A stretch of DNA of 45,955 nt, from the NCBI RefSeq assembly GCF_030547685.1, contig NZ_JAUOQM010000021.1, forward strand, positions 35,445 through 81,399. Reading direction: 5' to 3'. Shown here piece after piece: positions 43,584 through 45,955 of the stretch. Each line of letters starts with the position of its first letter. Position 1 is the stretch's first letter. The notes under the pieces are model-generated. The model was given only the letters and a program-made list of their open reading frames with translations. It did not search any database and was not told the origin of the DNA. This DNA comes from Gilvimarinus sp. 2_MG-2023 (GTDB lineage: Bacteria > Pseudomonadota > Gammaproteobacteria > Pseudomonadales > Cellvibrionaceae). Both the position numbers and the translations under genes were made by a program.

Positions 43584-44696
43584 TTACGCAGGGTAAATTC
43601 CGCCCAGCACAACCGCTTTGCGAGCGCCGGTCACACTCGGCAGATTGCCGGGTAAACCTGCTAGAGTCTGCTGTGCCAGCCAGGCAAAGGTGGCTGCTTC
43701 CACCCATTCGGGGTCGATGCCTAGCGCTCGGGTGCTGGCAATCGGATGGGGCGTCAAACGAGTGACCAGACTTTCTATCAACGTGGTGTTCAATGCACCG
43801 CCACCGCAAATGTATACTTCACACCCAATCTCGCGTCGCAGATGATTTTCTATGCTACGGGCGATGCTCTCTACCGACAACGCCATTAATGTTGCCTGTA
43901 CATCCTCTGGGGTCAGATCGTTAACTTCTTCCAGTTGGCAATCTAGCCATCCCAGATGAAAATCTTCACGTCCTGTGCTCTTGGGCAGCGGCAGGGCGAA
44001 ATAGGGGTGTTCTAACAGGATTTCCAGCAGGGGCGTATTAATACGGCCAGTGCGGGCCCAGTCACCATTAGTGTCGTATCGTTGTTCTCGGTGGCGCCCA
44101 ACCCAGGCGTCCATTAGGCAGTTGCCGGGGCCGGTATCAAAGCCCAAGGTTGGCCGGTTATGGCTCAGCCAGGTGATATTGGCGATACCGCCAATATTGA
44201 CAATGGCGCGGTCGATATTGGGGGCGGCAAAAGCTGCGCGATGAAACGCTGGTACCAGCGGTGCACCCTGACCGCCCATTGCCATGTCACGGCGACGAAA
44301 GTCGGCCACGGTGGTAATACCGGTGCGTGCGGCAATAATATTAGGGTCGGCAATCTGTAGGGTGAAGGGGTGTGCTACGCTGCCTGGCGGCCGGTGACGT
44401 ATAGTTTGGCCGTGGCTGCCGATGGCGGCAACCTCGCTGGCTGCGATGCCGGCGTCCTCCAGCAGCTTGAGTGCAGCTTGGGCAAACAGCTCACCCAGCT
44501 CGTTATCCATGGTGCCTGCTCGTTCAATCTCTTCGATGCCACTGGCGCATAGGGCGTGGATACGCTCACGCATCTGATGATTAAAGTCGTGGCCATGGTG
44601 AGCGAGTAGCTGAGTGCGCTCGTCATTAATATCGACCAGTGCGGCGTCTATTCCGTCGGCACTGGTACCGGACATTAGGCCAATATACAGCGCCAT
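43584..44696 (-). CDS. anmK: Anhydro-N-acetylmuramic acid kinase AnmK
   Basis: Opens and phosphorylates 1,6-anhydro-MurNAc during cell-wall recycling. 370 residues (E. coli 369). Seen: the ATP-binding YIGLMSGTSADGIDAALVD, IGSHGQTIRHRP, ADFRRRDMAMGGQGAPLVP, NIGGIANITWL, GFDTGPGNCLMDAW and CGGGALNTTLIESL. It starts two bases after the stop of the upstream M23 peptidase gene, so the two form a wall-recycling/remodelling pair, as in Pseudomonas. Confidence 0.97.
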   Translation of the reverse strand: MALYIGLMSGTSADGIDAALVDINDERTQLLAHHGHDFNHQMRERIHALCASGIEEIERAGTMDNELGELFAQAALKLLEDAGIAASEVAAIGSHGQTIRHRPPGSVAHPFTLQIADPNIIAARTGITTVADFRRRDMAMGGQGAPLVPAFHRAAFAAPNIDRAIVNIGGIANITWLSHNRPTLGFDTGPGNCLMDAWVGRHREQRYDTNGDWARTGRINTPLLEILLEHPYFALPLPKSTGREDFHLGWLDCQLEEVNDLTPEDVQATLMALSVESIARSIENHLRREIGCEVYICGGGALNTTLIESLVTRLTPHPIASTRALGIDPEWVEAATFAWLAQQTLAGLPGNLPSVTGARKAVVLGGIYPA

Positions 44697-44698
44697 GA

Positions 44699-45955
44699 TC
44701 AGTTGATAGTGCGTTCAGTAGAGTTCATGGCTAGACGAGATGCGTTATAGCGTTGCTCTAGCGAGGCTATAATCGGCTGTGTCTGGCTGACGAAGTCCTG
44801 CATCTGTGCATCGGCAATAGACTTAGCTTTAGGCAGCTTCTGCACAATGGTGCGTGGGTTGCGGTGTACGCCATCGAGCAAGAATTCATAATGCAAATGC
44901 GGGCCCGTTGAATAGCCTGTTGAGCCGACAGTGCCAATGGTTTGCTTTTGTTTCACTCGCTGCCCTTTTTTGACGTGCCGTTTGTGCAGGTGCAAATATT
45001 TGGTAACAACATTGTTGCCATGTTGGATAAACACATAATTACCGTTGGCTTTGTTGTAGCTAGAGGCAATAACTCGGCCGTCGCCAGAGGCCCAAACGGG
45101 GGTGCCGCGGTTGGCTGCGTAATCGGTGCCGCGGTGAGGCCTGGCCGTTTTAAAAATGGGGTGCAGACGGCGCGGGTTGAAATTGCCACTGATGCGGCGG
45201 AAATCCACAGGTGCCAGTAAGAAGGCCTTGCGCATACTCTGCCCCTCGGGGGTGTAGTAGTGAGCTTCGCCATTGGCGTGGGTGTAGCGAACCGCACGGA
45301 ACTTGTCGCCCCGATTAGTGAACTCTGCCGCTAGAATTGCGCCGTTGCCAATCTTTTCACCATCGAGAAACTTTTCTTCATAGAGCACACTAAAATGGTC
45401 GCCCTTGCGTAAGTCGAGGGCAAAGTCGATGTCCCAGCCAAAGACGGTGGCCATTTCCATAATCAAGCTGTCGGGCATGCCGACGCCGGTTGCTGCCATA
45501 TACAAAGAGCTATTAATGGTTGCCTCTTGGTATGCGTTGCGGATCTCAGGCTGTTTTATTTCTTTAATGCTGACATAGCTGTCTGCATTTTTCTCAAAAT
45601 GGGTTGAATTTAAGCGGTTGGTGATATGGCTCAGCTTCTGCAGGTTGCCGCTATTATCCAGATAAAACACAATTTCGTGGCCGGGCATGATACGGGTGAG
45701 AGATTTAGCTTCTGGGCAGGAGTGAGTCAGATCGTACACATCGCGATCGGTTAATCCGGCGCGTTTGAAGATGCTAGACAGGCTGTCACCAGAGCGCACA
45801 GTGAATCGCTGCTGCTCTAAATCGGGGAGGCTGGGCTCGGCGACTTGAGTGACGGCAACCGGTTGGGTGACTACTTGCAGATTAGGCGTATTTGGCTCGA
45901 TCTGAGTCGTCGGCAGTATTTCCTGGCTGGGAAGTGTTTGCAAAGGCTTCGCGTT
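44699..45955 (-). CDS. M23 family murein endopeptidase (5' end outside window)
   Basis: Peptidoglycan hydrolase of the MepM/ShyA-like group. 418 C-terminal residues are present; the frame stays open to the window edge, so the N-terminus (with its membrane anchor or signal) is missing and a TTG near 45943 need not be the start. Order: a Pro/Gln-rich segment, a LysM/OapA-like domain (RFTVRSGDSLSSIFKRAGL), a linker domain, and the M23 metallopeptidase domain with zinc ligands in HRGTDYAANRGTPVWASGDG and GPHLHYEF, plus HLHKRH. It lies upstream of anmK in the same operon. Confidence 0.93.
   Translation of the reverse strand, partial: NAKPLQTLPSQEILPTTQIEPNTPNLQVVTQPVAVTQVAEPSLPDLEQQRFTVRSGDSLSSIFKRAGLTDRDVYDLTHSCPEAKSLTRIMPGHEIVFYLDNSGNLQKLSHITNRLNSTHFEKNADSYVSIKEIKQPEIRNAYQEATINSSLYMAATGVGMPDSLIMEMATVFGWDIDFALDLRKGDHFSVLYEEKFLDGEKIGNGAILAAEFTNRGDKFRAVRYTHANGEAHYYTPEGQSMRKAFLLAPVDFRRISGNFNPRRLHPIFKTARPHRGTDYAANRGTPVWASGDGRVIASSYNKANGNYVFIQHGNNVVTKYLHLHKRHVKKGQRVKQKQTIGTVGSTGYSTGPHLHYEFLLDGVHRNPRTIVQKLPKAKSIADAQMQDFVSQTQPIIASLEQRYNASRLAMNSTERTIN

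Overview
The window is chromosomal DNA from a motile, biotin-synthesising marine-type gammaproteobacterium. The Pseudomonas/Cellvibrionales neighbourhood is the best guess, and Cellvibrionaceae-like relatives (Saccharophagus, Teredinibacter, Gilvimarinus, Simiduia) fit well. The evidence is a Vibrio/Cellvibrio-type pomAB pair divergent from xseB-ispA, a fused BioH-BioC protein, the tRNA-fMet/rimP-nusA-infB-rbfA-truB-rpsO-pnp cluster, and the hemJ/argC/DUF6776/bactofilin/erpA/anmK/M23 block known from Pseudomonas. No transposase, integrase, phage gene or CRISPR array was seen.

Layout. 1-850 (minus): ispA (cut by the window edge) and xseB. 882-2804: a flagellar sigma-28-type promoter and the Na+-type stator genes pomA-pomB. 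2805-3176 holds no protein gene but has a GacA-type palindrome, a probable RsmY/CsrB-like small RNA rich in ANGGA motifs, and two terminators. 3213-7069 (plus): an MFS exporter, an IMPACT/YigZ protein, an HNH nuclease and an exported TIM-barrel protein. 7139-9576 (minus): two paralogous orphan periplasmic solute-binding proteins flank a small hypothetical gene. 9728-12348 (minus): cysE, srkA and comF. 12349-16981: a BirA-type operator/promoter and the bioB-bioF-bioHC-bioD operon, without bioA. 17214-18721: a small helical protein, an HExxH SprA-like putative metalloprotease and a DUF3094 membrane protein. 18773-28161: a strong promoter, initiator tRNA, a highly structured rimP leader with two terminators, and then the transcription/translation cluster ending in pnp. 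28183-29456 (minus): an ECF sigma factor with its ChrR zinc anti-sigma factor. 29871-32595: DUF1631 and PilZ proteins. 32618-35053 (minus): hemL, thiE and hemJ. 35200-37847: argC, DUF6776, bactofilin and erpA. 37930-43212 (minus): a 1760-residue secreted beta-repeat protein with an autotransporter-type extended signal peptide but no beta-barrel. 43584-45955 (minus): anmK and an M23 peptidase, cut by the edge.

How the parts work together. Most of the window is housekeeping: ribosome assembly and initiation, RNA decay, biotin, heme, thiamine, arginine and cysteine synthesis, Fe-S assembly and cell-wall recycling. The accessory content is the putative Gac/Rsm RNA behind the flagellar motor genes, the paired solute-binding proteins, the ChrR-type stress regulon, and the large beta-repeat protein inserted into the otherwise conserved erpA-anmK neighbourhood. 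The Gac/Rsm-like locus, the structured rimP leader and the barrel-less ESPR protein are the most rewarding places to look further.
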